Positions 37,752 to 45,610 of a DNA stretch of 64,000 nucleotides are shown in pieces. How positions within the stretch are numbered: position 1 is the stretch's first letter; every line of letters begins with the position of its first letter. The DNA lies in contig NZ_CP031848.1 in the NCBI RefSeq assembly GCF_003441595.1, forward strand, positions 3,224,001-3,288,000. The letters run 5' to 3'. The position numbers and the translations under genes were made by a program. This stretch comes from Marinobacter sp. Arc7-DN-1 (GTDB lineage Bacteria; Pseudomonadota; Gammaproteobacteria; Pseudomonadales; Oleiphilaceae). The notes under the pieces are model-generated. The model saw nothing but the letters and a program-made list of their open reading frames with translations, made no database searches and had not been told where the DNA came from.

Positions 37752-38278
37752 TGTCGGGTCCCGTCCGGGTCTACCTCAGTATTGGCAGCAATGTAGACCG
37801 GGAGCGATACGTTATCGCCGCGCTTGATGCCCTGCATGAATGGTTTGGTGAACTGAGTGTCTCACCGGTGTATGACAGTGAGGCCGTAGGGTTTGATGGC
37901 TCCCCGTTCCTGAATCTGGTCGTGGGTGTCGACACGGTACTGCCGGTTGCCGAGCTGTCCCGGCGCTTCAAGCAACTTGAGGCGGACAATGGCCGGCGCA
38001 GGGATGTCCCGAAGTTCAGTGCCCGAACCCTGGATCTGGACATTCTGACCTACGGCGACGTTGTCGGGCGGGTTGATGGTGTTGAGCTGCCACGGGGCGA
38101 AATCCTCAAGAATGCCTTTGTTCTTCGACCCCTGGCAGACATTGCGCCGGAAGCCGTGCATCCGGTGTGCGGTAAAGCCTATGGCCAACTGTGGCGTCAA
38201 TACAACACCGGCCAGAAACTCTGGCCGGTGGATTTCAGCTGGCAGGGGCGGCAGATATCAAGAGCGGTCGCTGGCTGA
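37751..38278 (+). CDS. HPPK (FolK)-like protein, non-canonical paralogue
   Basis: 175 aa from ATG 37751. It has the HPPK fold, but the signature reads KFSARTLDLDILTYG instead of the usual RWGPRTLDLDLL found in the second copy at 41.6 kb. Coupled to folB by overlapping stop and start. It may be a second pyrophosphokinase or a regulatory relative. Its 3' end overlaps that of pgi by 21 nt on the other strand. A folB-linked FolK-like gene also occurs in P. aeruginosa, as I recall. Confidence 0.85.
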   Translation: MSGPVRVYLSIGSNVDRERYVIAALDALHEWFGELSVSPVYDSEAVGFDGSPFLNLVVGVDTVLPVAELSRRFKQLEADNGRRRDVPKFSARTLDLDILTYGDVVGRVDGVELPRGEILKNAFVLRPLADIAPEAVHPVCGKAYGQLWRQYNTGQKLWPVDFSWQGRQISRAVAG

Positions 38279-39922
38279 GCGAAACAGCTCGATGAGGTGG
38301 TCGGTGGAGCTGTCGCTGTCCTGGTCGCCGGTGTCCTGGCCAAGCAAGCGAGGCAGAATGCTTTTGCCGAGCTGTTTGCCCAGTTCCACCCCCCACTGAT
38401 CAAACGAATCCACATCCCAGATCACTCCTTGCACGAAGGTCCGGTGTTCGTAGAGCGCGATGAGTGCGCCGACGGTTTCCGGGGTTGCCTTCTCCATCGT
38501 CAGGGTGTTGCTCGGTTTGTTGCCCGCAATCACTTTGTGGGGGGCAAGCTGCTCAATCTCTGCGTCGGAGTGCTTTTCCGCCGCCAGTTCTGCCCTGGCT
38601 TCTTCCAGGGATTTGCCGGCCATCATGGCTCTGGACTGGCTGAGGCAATTGGCAAACAGGTCCGCATGATGGGTGGCAACGGGATTGTGAGTGGTCAGGG
38701 GAATGATGAAGTCCGCCGGAATCAGGCGGGTGCCCTGGTGAATCAGCTGATGGTAAGCGTGCTGGCCGTTGGCGCCAACCCCGCCCCAGATGACCGGCCC
38801 GGACTGCCAGGCCAGAGCCTCGCCGCCCTGGGTCACGCTCTTGCCGTTGCTCTCCATATCCAGCTGCTGGAGATGGTCCGGCAGGCTGCGCAGGTAGTGA
38901 TCGTAGGGCAGGATGGCGTGGGTTTCGGCGCCCCAGAAATTGTTGTACCAGACCCCGAGCATCGCCATGACTACCGGCAGGTTCTGGTGCAGTGGCGCCT
39001 CCCGGAAGTGCTGGTCCATAGCGTGGGCGCCGGCCAACAGAGCCCGGAAGTTGGCCATGCCGACGGTGAAGGCGATGGGCAATCCGATGGCGGACCAGAG
39101 GGAGTAACGGCCTCCGACCCAGTCCCACATGGGAAAGACGTTGTCCGGATCGATTCCGAAAGTCCGTGCTGCCGGCACGTTGGCCGTAACGGCCATGAAG
39201 TGCCTGGAAATCGCCTGTTCGTCGCCGCAGTGGTCGAGCAACCACTGGCGCGCCACCTTGCTGTTTTCCAGGGTCTCCTGGGTCCGGAAGGATTTGGACT
39301 GGATCAGAAACAGAGTGGTTTCCGGATTCACCTGCCGGAGGGTTTCACAGATTTCGGTGCCGTCGATGTTGGCCACGTAATGGCACGGTACGCCAGACTG
39401 TCCGTAGGGCTGGAGTGCCTCGCCCACCAGCTTGGGCCCGAGATAGGAGCCGCCGATACCGATGCTTACGACGTCAGTAAAGGGTTTGCCGGTGTATCCG
39501 GTGCGGCTGCCGCTCAGCACGCCGTCTACCAGCGTTTCCATCCGTGCCAGGGTGCGCTGTACCTCGGCAACGACGTCCTGGCCGTTCACCATGATGGCCT
39601 CCGTGCCCGGATTGCGAAGCGCCGTATGCAGGGCGGGGCGGTCCTCGGTGACGTTCACGCGGTCACCCCGCAGCAGTGCCTCGCGCCGGGCTTCCAGGTT
39701 GCAGCTGCTTGCCAGTGCCAGCAGTGCCTCAAGCACCTCGTCGGTGAGCCGGTTCTTGGAGAAATCCAGGGACAGTCCCGCCGCCTCGATAAAGTAGCGC
39801 TTTGCCCGCTCGGGATCCTGTCTGAAGAGATCCGTCATGGCAATGCCGTCCAGACGTTCCCTGTGTTCCTTCAGTGTCTGCCATTCGGGTTTCGAGGTCA
39901 GTACTGCCGGATTTGCGGACAT
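38258..39922 (-). CDS. pgi: glucose-6-phosphate isomerase
   Basis: 554 aa, near the bacterial length. The family signature GIGGSYLGPKLV and the C-terminal IWDVDSFDQWGVELGK are intact. It interconverts glucose-6-P and fructose-6-P. Its stop lies inside the folK-like gene end, so there is no room for a terminator between them. panC follows the start region 22 nt away on the same strand. Confidence 0.97.
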   Translation of the reverse strand: MSANPAVLTSKPEWQTLKEHRERLDGIAMTDLFRQDPERAKRYFIEAAGLSLDFSKNRLTDEVLEALLALASSCNLEARREALLRGDRVNVTEDRPALHTALRNPGTEAIMVNGQDVVAEVQRTLARMETLVDGVLSGSRTGYTGKPFTDVVSIGIGGSYLGPKLVGEALQPYGQSGVPCHYVANIDGTEICETLRQVNPETTLFLIQSKSFRTQETLENSKVARQWLLDHCGDEQAISRHFMAVTANVPAARTFGIDPDNVFPMWDWVGGRYSLWSAIGLPIAFTVGMANFRALLAGAHAMDQHFREAPLHQNLPVVMAMLGVWYNNFWGAETHAILPYDHYLRSLPDHLQQLDMESNGKSVTQGGEALAWQSGPVIWGGVGANGQHAYHQLIHQGTRLIPADFIIPLTTHNPVATHHADLFANCLSQSRAMMAGKSLEEARAELAAEKHSDAEIEQLAPHKVIAGNKPSNTLTMEKATPETVGALIALYEHRTFVQGVIWDVDSFDQWGVELGKQLGKSILPRLLGQDTGDQDSDSSTDHLIELFRSASDRS

Positions 39923-39944
39923 CAGAGTCTCCTTTTCTGTGGGC

Positions 39945-40793
39945 CTATCGGGTTACGGACAGGTTATCAATCAAACGGGTCGTGCCGAGGAAGGCCGCCG
40001 CCAGGAGAGTGATCTCCTGATCATCCGGGGTGGCCGGCTTAAGGGTCTGGCTATTCACGATGTTGAAATAATCCGGACGCAGCCCGGCCTTGCCCAGGCT
40101 TTGCTCAGCTTCGCTTTCCAGAGCCTGGAAGTCTGTACGACCATCGGCGATTTTTCCGGCCGTGGCCTGCAGGGTCTGGTACACAACCGGAGCGATTTTC
40201 CGTTCATCAGGTGTGAGGTAGCCATTTCGGGAGCTTTTCGCCAGACCATCGTCCTCCCGAACGGTGGGCGCCCCAACGACATCGACAGGCATCATCAGAT
40301 CGCGGACCATTTTCCGGATGACGGCGAGTTGCTGGAAGTCCTTCTCGCCAAACACCGCAAGGTCCGGCTGAACCATGTTGAACAGCATGGTCACCACCGT
40401 TGCAACGCCTTCAAAGTGACCGGGCCGGCTGGCGCCGCAGTGGCCATCGCTGACATCCGGTACAACCACCTGGGTCTGTTTTGCCAGCCCTTCCGGATAC
40501 ACTTCGTCCAGGGTAGGGGCGAATACCAGAGTGTTGCCGGCCGAAGCGAGCTTATCCTGATCTTCAGCCAGGGTTCTCGGGTACTTGTCCAGATCTTCGC
40601 CGGCTCCGAACTGCATTGGATTGACAAAGATGCTGGTAACCACAACATCGGCCATCTCGGCAGCTTTTCGGACCAGGGAAACGTGGCCCTCGTGCAGATT
40701 TCCCATGGTTGGCACCAGGCCGATGGTTTTACCCCGCCCGCGGTAGCCGCGAAGGATGGTCCTCAGTTCTTTCAGGGAATGTATGGTTCTCAT
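39945..40793 (-). CDS. panC: pantothenate synthetase
   Basis: 282 aa. It joins pantoate and beta-alanine using ATP. The nucleotidyltransferase motifs [11 protein letters not shown] and [18 protein letters not shown] are intact. It overlaps panB by 4 nt (ATGA coupling), in the order panB-panC-pgi on the minus strand. Confidence 0.97.
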   Translation of the reverse strand: MRTIHSLKELRTILRGYRGRGKTIGLVPTMGNLHEGHVSLVRKAAEMADVVVTSIFVNPMQFGAGEDLDKYPRTLAEDQDKLASAGNTLVFAPTLDEVYPEGLAKQTQVVVPDVSDGHCGASRPGHFEGVATVVTMLFNMVQPDLAVFGEKDFQQLAVIRKMVRDLMMPVDVVGAPTVREDDGLAKSSRNGYLTPDERKIAPVVYQTLQATAGKIADGRTDFQALESEAEQSLGKAGLRPDYFNIVNSQTLKPATPDDQEITLLAAAFLGTTRLIDNLSVTR

Positions 40794-41584
40794 GCCTTGA
40801 ACGTATGCTCCTCAGCGGGGAATGTGCGCTCGCCGACGGCGTTCACATAGGCCTCAATCGCCTCCTGTACCGAATGCGTCTCGGCCAGGAAGTTTTTCAC
40901 GAACCTCGGTTTGCGGCCGGTGGTGATGCCGAGCATGTCATGCAGTACCAGGACCTGGCCGTCGGTATCCGAGCCCGCACCAATGCCAATTACCGGAGCC
41001 CTGACGGCCTGGGAGATTCGTGCGGCCAGCGGCGCCGGAACACATTCCAGCAGAATGAGGTCGGCGCCGGCTGACTCCAGTTCGCAGGCATGTTCGATCA
41101 TCATCTCCGCTGCCTTTTCGTCACGGCCCTGTACCTTGTAGCCGCCAAACTTGTTGACGAACTGCGGTGTCAGGCCCAGGTGTGCACACACGGGCACGCC
41201 GCGTTCGCTCAGGGCGGCGATGGTGTCTTTCATCCAGTCGGTGCCTTCGAGTTTCACCATGTGGGCGCCGGCGCGCATCAGTTCCGCGGCGTTCTCCAGG
41301 GCGGCCTCAACGGTTCCGTAACTCATGAACGGCATGTCCGCCATGATCAGGGAACCGCGGTTACCCTTGGCGACACAGCTGACGTGGTACACCATCTGGT
41401 CCATGGTCACCGGCAGAGTGCTGTCGTGGCCCTGCAGCACCATGCCAAGGGAATCGCCAATCAGAATAACGTGAACGCCCGCTTCGCTGACGACCTGGGA
41501 GAAGGTGGCGTCGTAGGAGGTAAGGGCTGCGAAGGCTTTGCCCTTCTGCTTGAATTCACGCAGGGTATTGATGGTAACAGCCAT
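40790..41584 (-). CDS. panB: 3-methyl-2-oxobutanoate hydroxymethyltransferase
   Basis: 264 aa. It makes ketopantoate from alpha-ketoisovalerate and methylene-tetrahydrofolate, the first step toward pantothenate and CoA. The TIM-barrel motifs [16 protein letters not shown] and VIGIGAG are present. It is coupled to panC. Clustering with folK links it to its folate cofactor. Confidence 0.97.
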   Translation of the reverse strand: MAVTINTLREFKQKGKAFAALTSYDATFSQVVSEAGVHVILIGDSLGMVLQGHDSTLPVTMDQMVYHVSCVAKGNRGSLIMADMPFMSYGTVEAALENAAELMRAGAHMVKLEGTDWMKDTIAALSERGVPVCAHLGLTPQFVNKFGGYKVQGRDEKAAEMMIEHACELESAGADLILLECVPAPLAARISQAVRAPVIGIGAGSDTDGQVLVLHDMLGITTGRKPRFVKNFLAETHSVQEAIEAYVNAVGERTFPAEEHTFKA

Positions 41585-41644
41585 AGAATCCTTGCCTTTT
41601 GGGTGGATGGGCCTAGACCGGGCCGGGGTACCGGCGCTGAAGTG

Positions 41645-42142
41645 TTAAGGGTAATCCGCGGGTGGAAGCTTGCGCAAGCGGTTGTCCGGGCATTGGCGGC
41701 GCAGAGCGGCAACGGGTGTTCCGTCCGGCAATGTCAGGCCTGGGTTCAGGTCCAGTAAGGGCTGGAGGGCAAAGTCGCGGTTTGGCAGTTCCCTGTGGGG
41801 TACGGTAAGCCGTTCATCATCCAGTGTCCGGTCCCCAAACAGCAGCAGATCCAGGTCGAGGGTTCGGGGCCCCCAGTGCCGGAGCCGTTCCCGGCCGTGG
41901 GCCTGCTCGATTGACTGTAGCTGGTCCAGCAATTGATGGGGGGGCAGCGATGTTTTCAGCCACACAGCGCCGTTGACAAAGTCTGGCTGGTCCTGCGGGC
42001 CGACGGGCCGGCTCGCATAAAAGGCTGATTGGGCCACGAGGGTGGTGTCCGGCAGGGCAGCCAGTTCGGAAACGGCCCGGGCGAGCTGGACGACAGGCGC
42101 TTCGAGATTGCTGCCCAGCCCGATGAACGCATCGGTCATCAT
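41645..42142 (-). CDS. folK: HPPK (6-hydroxymethyl-dihydropterin pyrophosphokinase)
   Basis: 165 aa with the canonical signature HWGPRTLDLDLLLFG. It transfers pyrophosphate from ATP to hydroxymethyl-dihydropterin in folate synthesis. Its start overlaps the pcnB stop by 4 nt, as in the pcnB-folK-panBC cluster of gammaproteobacteria. This is the likely main enzyme; the copy at 37.75 kb has an altered signature. Confidence 0.96.
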   Translation of the reverse strand: MMTDAFIGLGSNLEAPVVQLARAVSELAALPDTTLVAQSAFYASRPVGPQDQPDFVNGAVWLKTSLPPHQLLDQLQSIEQAHGRERLRHWGPRTLDLDLLLFGDRTLDDERLTVPHRELPNRDFALQPLLDLNPGLTLPDGTPVAALRRQCPDNRLRKLPPADYP

Positions 42143-43527
42143 TGCTGTGGCGGTCTTTGAACCGGTTTGCGGCGGCGTTTGCGCTTTTTCGGCGCGTCGC
42201 TGGCCAGTTCGGATAGCATCCGCTCCTGGCGCCGCTCATCCGCTTGCTGGAACTCGGTCCACCATTGGCCCAGACCTGGCTCAATCTCGCCAGAATCCTC
42301 CCGGACCAGCAGGAAATCGTAGGCAGCCCGGAACCGGGGATGCGTCATGGTGACAAAGGCCCGCTTGCCCTGGCGGCGAGGCAGGCGCATCTGGAGTTCC
42401 CAGATTTCCTTCATGGGCCCCGAGAAGCGTTTGGGAATTGAGGTTGCCTGCACCTGCCGGCCGATCACCTTGCCGATGGCGCCATGCAGTGCGGGTTGAA
42501 CCGGGTCGCCGTTGTCCTGTCTGCGATGCCATTCCGCCTGGAGCGCCGGCCAGAGCATGGCGGCAAACAGGAAGTAGGGGGTGACCGATTTGCCCTGGGC
42601 AATACGGGCGTCGGTATTCCGTAGAGCCTGGCGGATCAGTTCATCCGGTTCGCCGGCCTCTATGGCCCTGACGGTTTCAGGAAACAGTGGCTCGAGCAGG
42701 TTGTAACGGGTTAACAGATCGTAGGTGGCCTCGCCGTGACCAGCGGAAAACAGCTTGAGCACTTCATCAAACAGCCGGGCAGAAGGGATATGACTCAGTA
42801 ACGGAGCCAGCTCTTTTATCGGAGCTTCGGTTTCCGGTTCGATATCAAACCCGAGCTTGGCGGCAAACCGGATGGCCCGGAGCATACGAACCGGATCTTC
42901 CCGGTAACGGGTTTCCGGGTCGCCAATCAGGCGCAGTTGCCGGTTACGCAAATCTTCTATGCCGTTGGCGAAATCAATGATGGTGAAGTCGCGAATGCAG
43001 TAGTACAGGGCGTTTACTGTAAAGTCCCGGCGCAGGGCGTCCTCTTCCTGATTGCCGTAGACATTGTCCCGGAGCAGTAGCCCATGTTCGCTGGTTCTGC
43101 GATCGTCATCATCGGCGTCGGTATCGGCTTCTGTGGCGTTGCCCCGGAAGGTGGTTACCTCGATGACTTCCCGGCCAAACACCACGTGAACAATTCGGAA
43201 CCTGCGGCCGATCAGCCGGGAGTTGCGGAACAGATCGTGTACTTCTTCCGGCGTGGCGTTGGTGGCGATGTCGAAATCCTTGGGCTTTCCACCCAGCAGG
43301 ATGTCTCTGACGCCGCCACCGACCAGGTAGGCTTCATAGCCTGACTTATTCAGGCGATGCAGGACCTTCTTGGCGGGCTCACTGATTACCGAGCGGGAGA
43401 CGTTGTGCTGGTCCCGGGGGATTTCCCGCCGCTGGTAGATGAGGGCTTTCTTTTTTCCGTTGCCGGACATGAATGAACGGAATTTACCGACCGATTGCTC
43501 GACGAGTGTGAAAATTGATTTAGGCAT
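42139..43527 (-). CDS. pcnB: poly(A) polymerase I
   Basis: 462 aa. Class II nucleotidyltransferase with LVGGGVRDILLG and the DFD metal motif (KDFDIATNAT). An RNA-binding middle and a very basic C-terminal tail (KKRKRRRKP) follow. It adds 3' poly(A) tails that speed RNA decay. It starts about 95 nt after the CrcZ-like RNA terminator, the same gene order as Pseudomonas cbrB-crcZ-pcnB. Confidence 0.95.
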   Translation of the reverse strand: MPKSIFTLVEQSVGKFRSFMSGNGKKKALIYQRREIPRDQHNVSRSVISEPAKKVLHRLNKSGYEAYLVGGGVRDILLGGKPKDFDIATNATPEEVHDLFRNSRLIGRRFRIVHVVFGREVIEVTTFRGNATEADTDADDDDRRTSEHGLLLRDNVYGNQEEDALRRDFTVNALYYCIRDFTIIDFANGIEDLRNRQLRLIGDPETRYREDPVRMLRAIRFAAKLGFDIEPETEAPIKELAPLLSHIPSARLFDEVLKLFSAGHGEATYDLLTRYNLLEPLFPETVRAIEAGEPDELIRQALRNTDARIAQGKSVTPYFLFAAMLWPALQAEWHRRQDNGDPVQPALHGAIGKVIGRQVQATSIPKRFSGPMKEIWELQMRLPRRQGKRAFVTMTHPRFRAAYDFLLVREDSGEIEPGLGQWWTEFQQADERRQERMLSELASDAPKKRKRRRKPVQRPPQQ

Positions 43528-43620
43528 TGAAATCCGTGGCCGCGATGAGCAAAAACCGAGAGTTTAACGGTTTGAGCAGGATTTGCACACGTCTGCCGTG
43601 GATTACAGTTCCGGTGCCCA

Positions 43621-43657
43621 GAAAATCAAAAGGCGGATCCGTTTACACGAATCCGCC
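43621..43657 (-). terminator. intrinsic terminator of the CrcZ-like RNA
   Basis: GGCGGATTCG pairs with CGGATCCGCC (one G-U pair) around a 6-nt loop. On the minus strand the stem runs into TTTTGATTTT. Confidence 0.85.
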
Positions 43658-44010
43658 CTGAAAGCGTTGACGATCTGCATTGTTTTTGTTTTTGCCGGGA
43701 TTTTTCTTCGTTTTTGTACCCCACTGTCTATCCCCAAATCTGGGGCATATCAACAGTGCAAACGGAAAGCTTTGAATACACAGAGCAGCCAGAGACATCG
43801 GGCGGGTTTGGAGTAGCTGCAGCGTCACCTGTAAGGCAATTCTTCTCTGCATCTACAACTCGCACGTGCCGTGGGGCCACTAAAAAGCAAAGTACCCAAA
43901 ACACTCAGTTCGCTCACGTCCTGTTTTTGTTTTTGTTACCGAACGTTTTTCCGCAGCTTTTTGTTTTTGTTGTGGCGCTGCTTTGTCACTCTTGTTTTTG
44001 TTGTTGTGCG
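43621..44010 (-). ncRNA. crcZ: CrcZ-like regulatory RNA (Hfq/Crc antagonist)
   Basis: About 390 nt on the minus strand between cbrB and pcnB, where crcZ lies in Pseudomonas. It carries five A-rich CA stretches (about 43996-44008, 43958-43973, 43921-43938, 43701-43717 and 43680-43695). Most are repeats of AACAAAAACAA type that fit the Hfq/Crc motif AANAANAA. Its 5' end, GCACAACAACAAAAACAAG, closely resembles what I recall of Pseudomonas CrcZ. A sigma-54 promoter precedes it and an intrinsic terminator ends it. By titrating Hfq and Crc it would lift catabolite repression when CbrB is active. Short frames here are not protein genes. Confidence 0.85.
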
Positions 44011-44020
44011 CTTAATAGTC

Positions 44021-44036
44021 TGCAGTCCGTGTGCCA
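44021..44036 (-). promoter_or_regulatory. sigma-54 promoter of the CrcZ-like RNA
   Basis: The minus strand reads TGGCACACGGACTGCA from 44036 to 44021. The GG and GC doublets have the exact -24/-12 spacing, with a near-consensus TGGCAC. Transcription would start near 44010. Confidence 0.85.
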
Positions 44037-44087
44037 GTTTTTTTATTTCTTTTATTAACAATGCCTTACGATTTTGTAGGCTATAAG

Positions 44088-44170
44088 TGTTACCCCGTAT
44101 CTGACCTAAGTGTTACTGAGATCACGTTACTCCTGAGGGGGAGTGTTACCGAGAGGAACAAAGAGTAACA
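44088..44170. promoter_or_regulatory. cluster of five TGTTAC-type half-sites (probable CbrB enhancer)
   Basis: TGTTAC at 44088-44093, 44111-44116 and 44144-44149, CGTTAC at 44125-44130, and inverted GTAACA at 44165-44170. The last two TGTTAC/GTAACA form an inverted pair with a 15-nt spacer. They lie 52-134 bp upstream of the -24 box, right for a sigma-54 activator, and resemble CbrB sites described in Pseudomonas. Confidence 0.7.
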
Positions 44171-44199
44171 ACTGAGTTTCCGTTCACACTATTCTGGTT

Positions 44200-45603
44200 T
44201 CAGTTTCCTGAGGGTTTTTTCCGCGGGATCCCAAGGCGCTGGCGACGTTCCCACAGGGATTTCCGGCTGATCCCCAGTTTCTGGGCCAGCTCGGTCTCGC
44301 TCATGCGGTCCTGGTTCTCGAGAACAAAGTGCTGGAAGTAGTCTTCCAGGGAAAGGTCGTTGGCTGAATCTGCTTCCCGGGTCCGGGTTTGCTCATTGTT
44401 GCCTTCCACCAGCGTTTCCGGGATGTACTCGTCGCCACCTTCACTGTCGAGGTCCAGTAGTGCCGGAGTAATAACATCGCCATCACAGAGGATGGTGGCC
44501 CGCTCAATGGCATTTTCCAGTTCCCGCACGTTACCTGGCCAGCGGTGGCGTTCGAGAGCCCGCATGGCCTCAGGGCTGAGATTGAGGTTGGGTTTGCCCA
44601 TTTTCTCACCCTGGCGCTTCAGGAAGCGGCGGGCCAGGCCGAGAATGTCGCTCTGACGTTCCCGTAACGGCGGAATCCGGATCTGCATGACATTCAGCCG
44701 GTAATAAAGGTCTTCCCGGAACTCGCCCGTGCGTGTCATGGCTTTCAGGTTCCGGTGGGTAGCCGCAATCATCCGCACGTTTACCTTTCGGCTCTGAGTG
44801 GAGCCAACCTTGCGGATCTCGCTCTCCTGCAGCACCCGTAGCAGACGGGCCTGGGCTTCTGCGGGTAATTCACCGATTTCATCCAGGAACAGGCTGCCGC
44901 CATCGGCCGCTTCGATCAGGCCCGTCCTCGCTGAAACCGCACCGGTAAAGGCACCCTTCTCATGGCCGAACAGTTCCGATTCAATCAGGCTTTCCGGAAT
45001 CGCCGCACAATTCACCGAAATTAACGGCTTGGTGGCGCGCGGGCTCATCAGGTGAAGGGCGCGGGCGGCCAGCTCCTTGCCGGTACCGGATTGCCCCTGA
45101 ATCAGCACGGTGGTTTCTGTGGGCGCAACCTTGCGGATCAGGGTAAACACGCGCTGCATGGGGTCGCAATCGCCGAACATGATGTTGGCGGGGTCGCTGC
45201 TTTCGGGTATTTCGGCGGTGGCGGCGGGTTCACCGCCAGTGTTCTGGCCAGACGGTTTTCGAGCCAGAATGTTCTCTACGGCAGCCAGCATTTCGTCGTG
45301 GTCGAACGGTTTGGCGATGTATTCAACGGCGCCCATTTTCATGGAATCCACGGCCGAGCGAAGGCTGGCGTAGCTGGTCATGATCAGCACCGGGGTGTTC
45401 GGCGCCCGGTTGATCAGCTCGGTGCCGGCAGCACCGGGCAGGCGAAGATCGGAGATGATCAGGTCAAACTGGTCCGGTTCGTGGTTCTGCTCGGCTTCTT
45501 CGACAGATGAGGCATCGGCGACTTCATAGCCGGCATGCTGCAGCAGCTTGCGTACTGCTGAGCGAATAATGTCTTCGTCTTCCACGATCAGAATTCGAGG
45601 CAT
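44200..45603 (-). CDS. cbrB: sigma-54 response regulator CbrB
   Basis: 467 aa, NtrC family. The receiver domain (1-120) has the phosphoacceptor D52 (SDLRLPG). The AAA+ domain (about 140-375) has Walker A GQSGTGKE and the sigma-54 contact loop GAFTGA. The C-terminal Fis-type helix-turn-helix is SETELAQKLGISRKSLWERR. It starts 7 nt after the cbrA stop. The enhancer sites and sigma-54 promoter downstream point to the CrcZ-like RNA as its target. Confidence 0.95.
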   Translation of the reverse strand: MPRILIVEDEDIIRSAVRKLLQHAGYEVADASSVEEAEQNHEPDQFDLIISDLRLPGAAGTELINRAPNTPVLIMTSYASLRSAVDSMKMGAVEYIAKPFDHDEMLAAVENILARKPSGQNTGGEPAATAEIPESSDPANIMFGDCDPMQRVFTLIRKVAPTETTVLIQGQSGTGKELAARALHLMSPRATKPLISVNCAAIPESLIESELFGHEKGAFTGAVSARTGLIEAADGGSLFLDEIGELPAEAQARLLRVLQESEIRKVGSTQSRKVNVRMIAATHRNLKAMTRTGEFREDLYYRLNVMQIRIPPLRERQSDILGLARRFLKRQGEKMGKPNLNLSPEAMRALERHRWPGNVRELENAIERATILCDGDVITPALLDLDSEGGDEYIPETLVEGNNEQTRTREADSANDLSLEDYFQHFVLENQDRMSETELAQKLGISRKSLWERRQRLGIPRKKPSGN

Positions 45604-45610
45604 AACAGTC

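Noticed and set aside
43678..44008. The repeated TTTTTGTTTTTG blocks as a CRISPR or simple-repeat array
   Set aside because: Spacing is irregular, units are short and low-complexity, and no cas genes are present; the CA-motif RNA explains them better.
43583..44058. Several open frames of 70-115 codons on both strands between pcnB and cbrB
   Set aside because: They are rich in Phe/Leu/Val or Lys/Gln because of the A-rich CA repeats, have no Shine-Dalgarno, and lie inside the CrcZ-like RNA.
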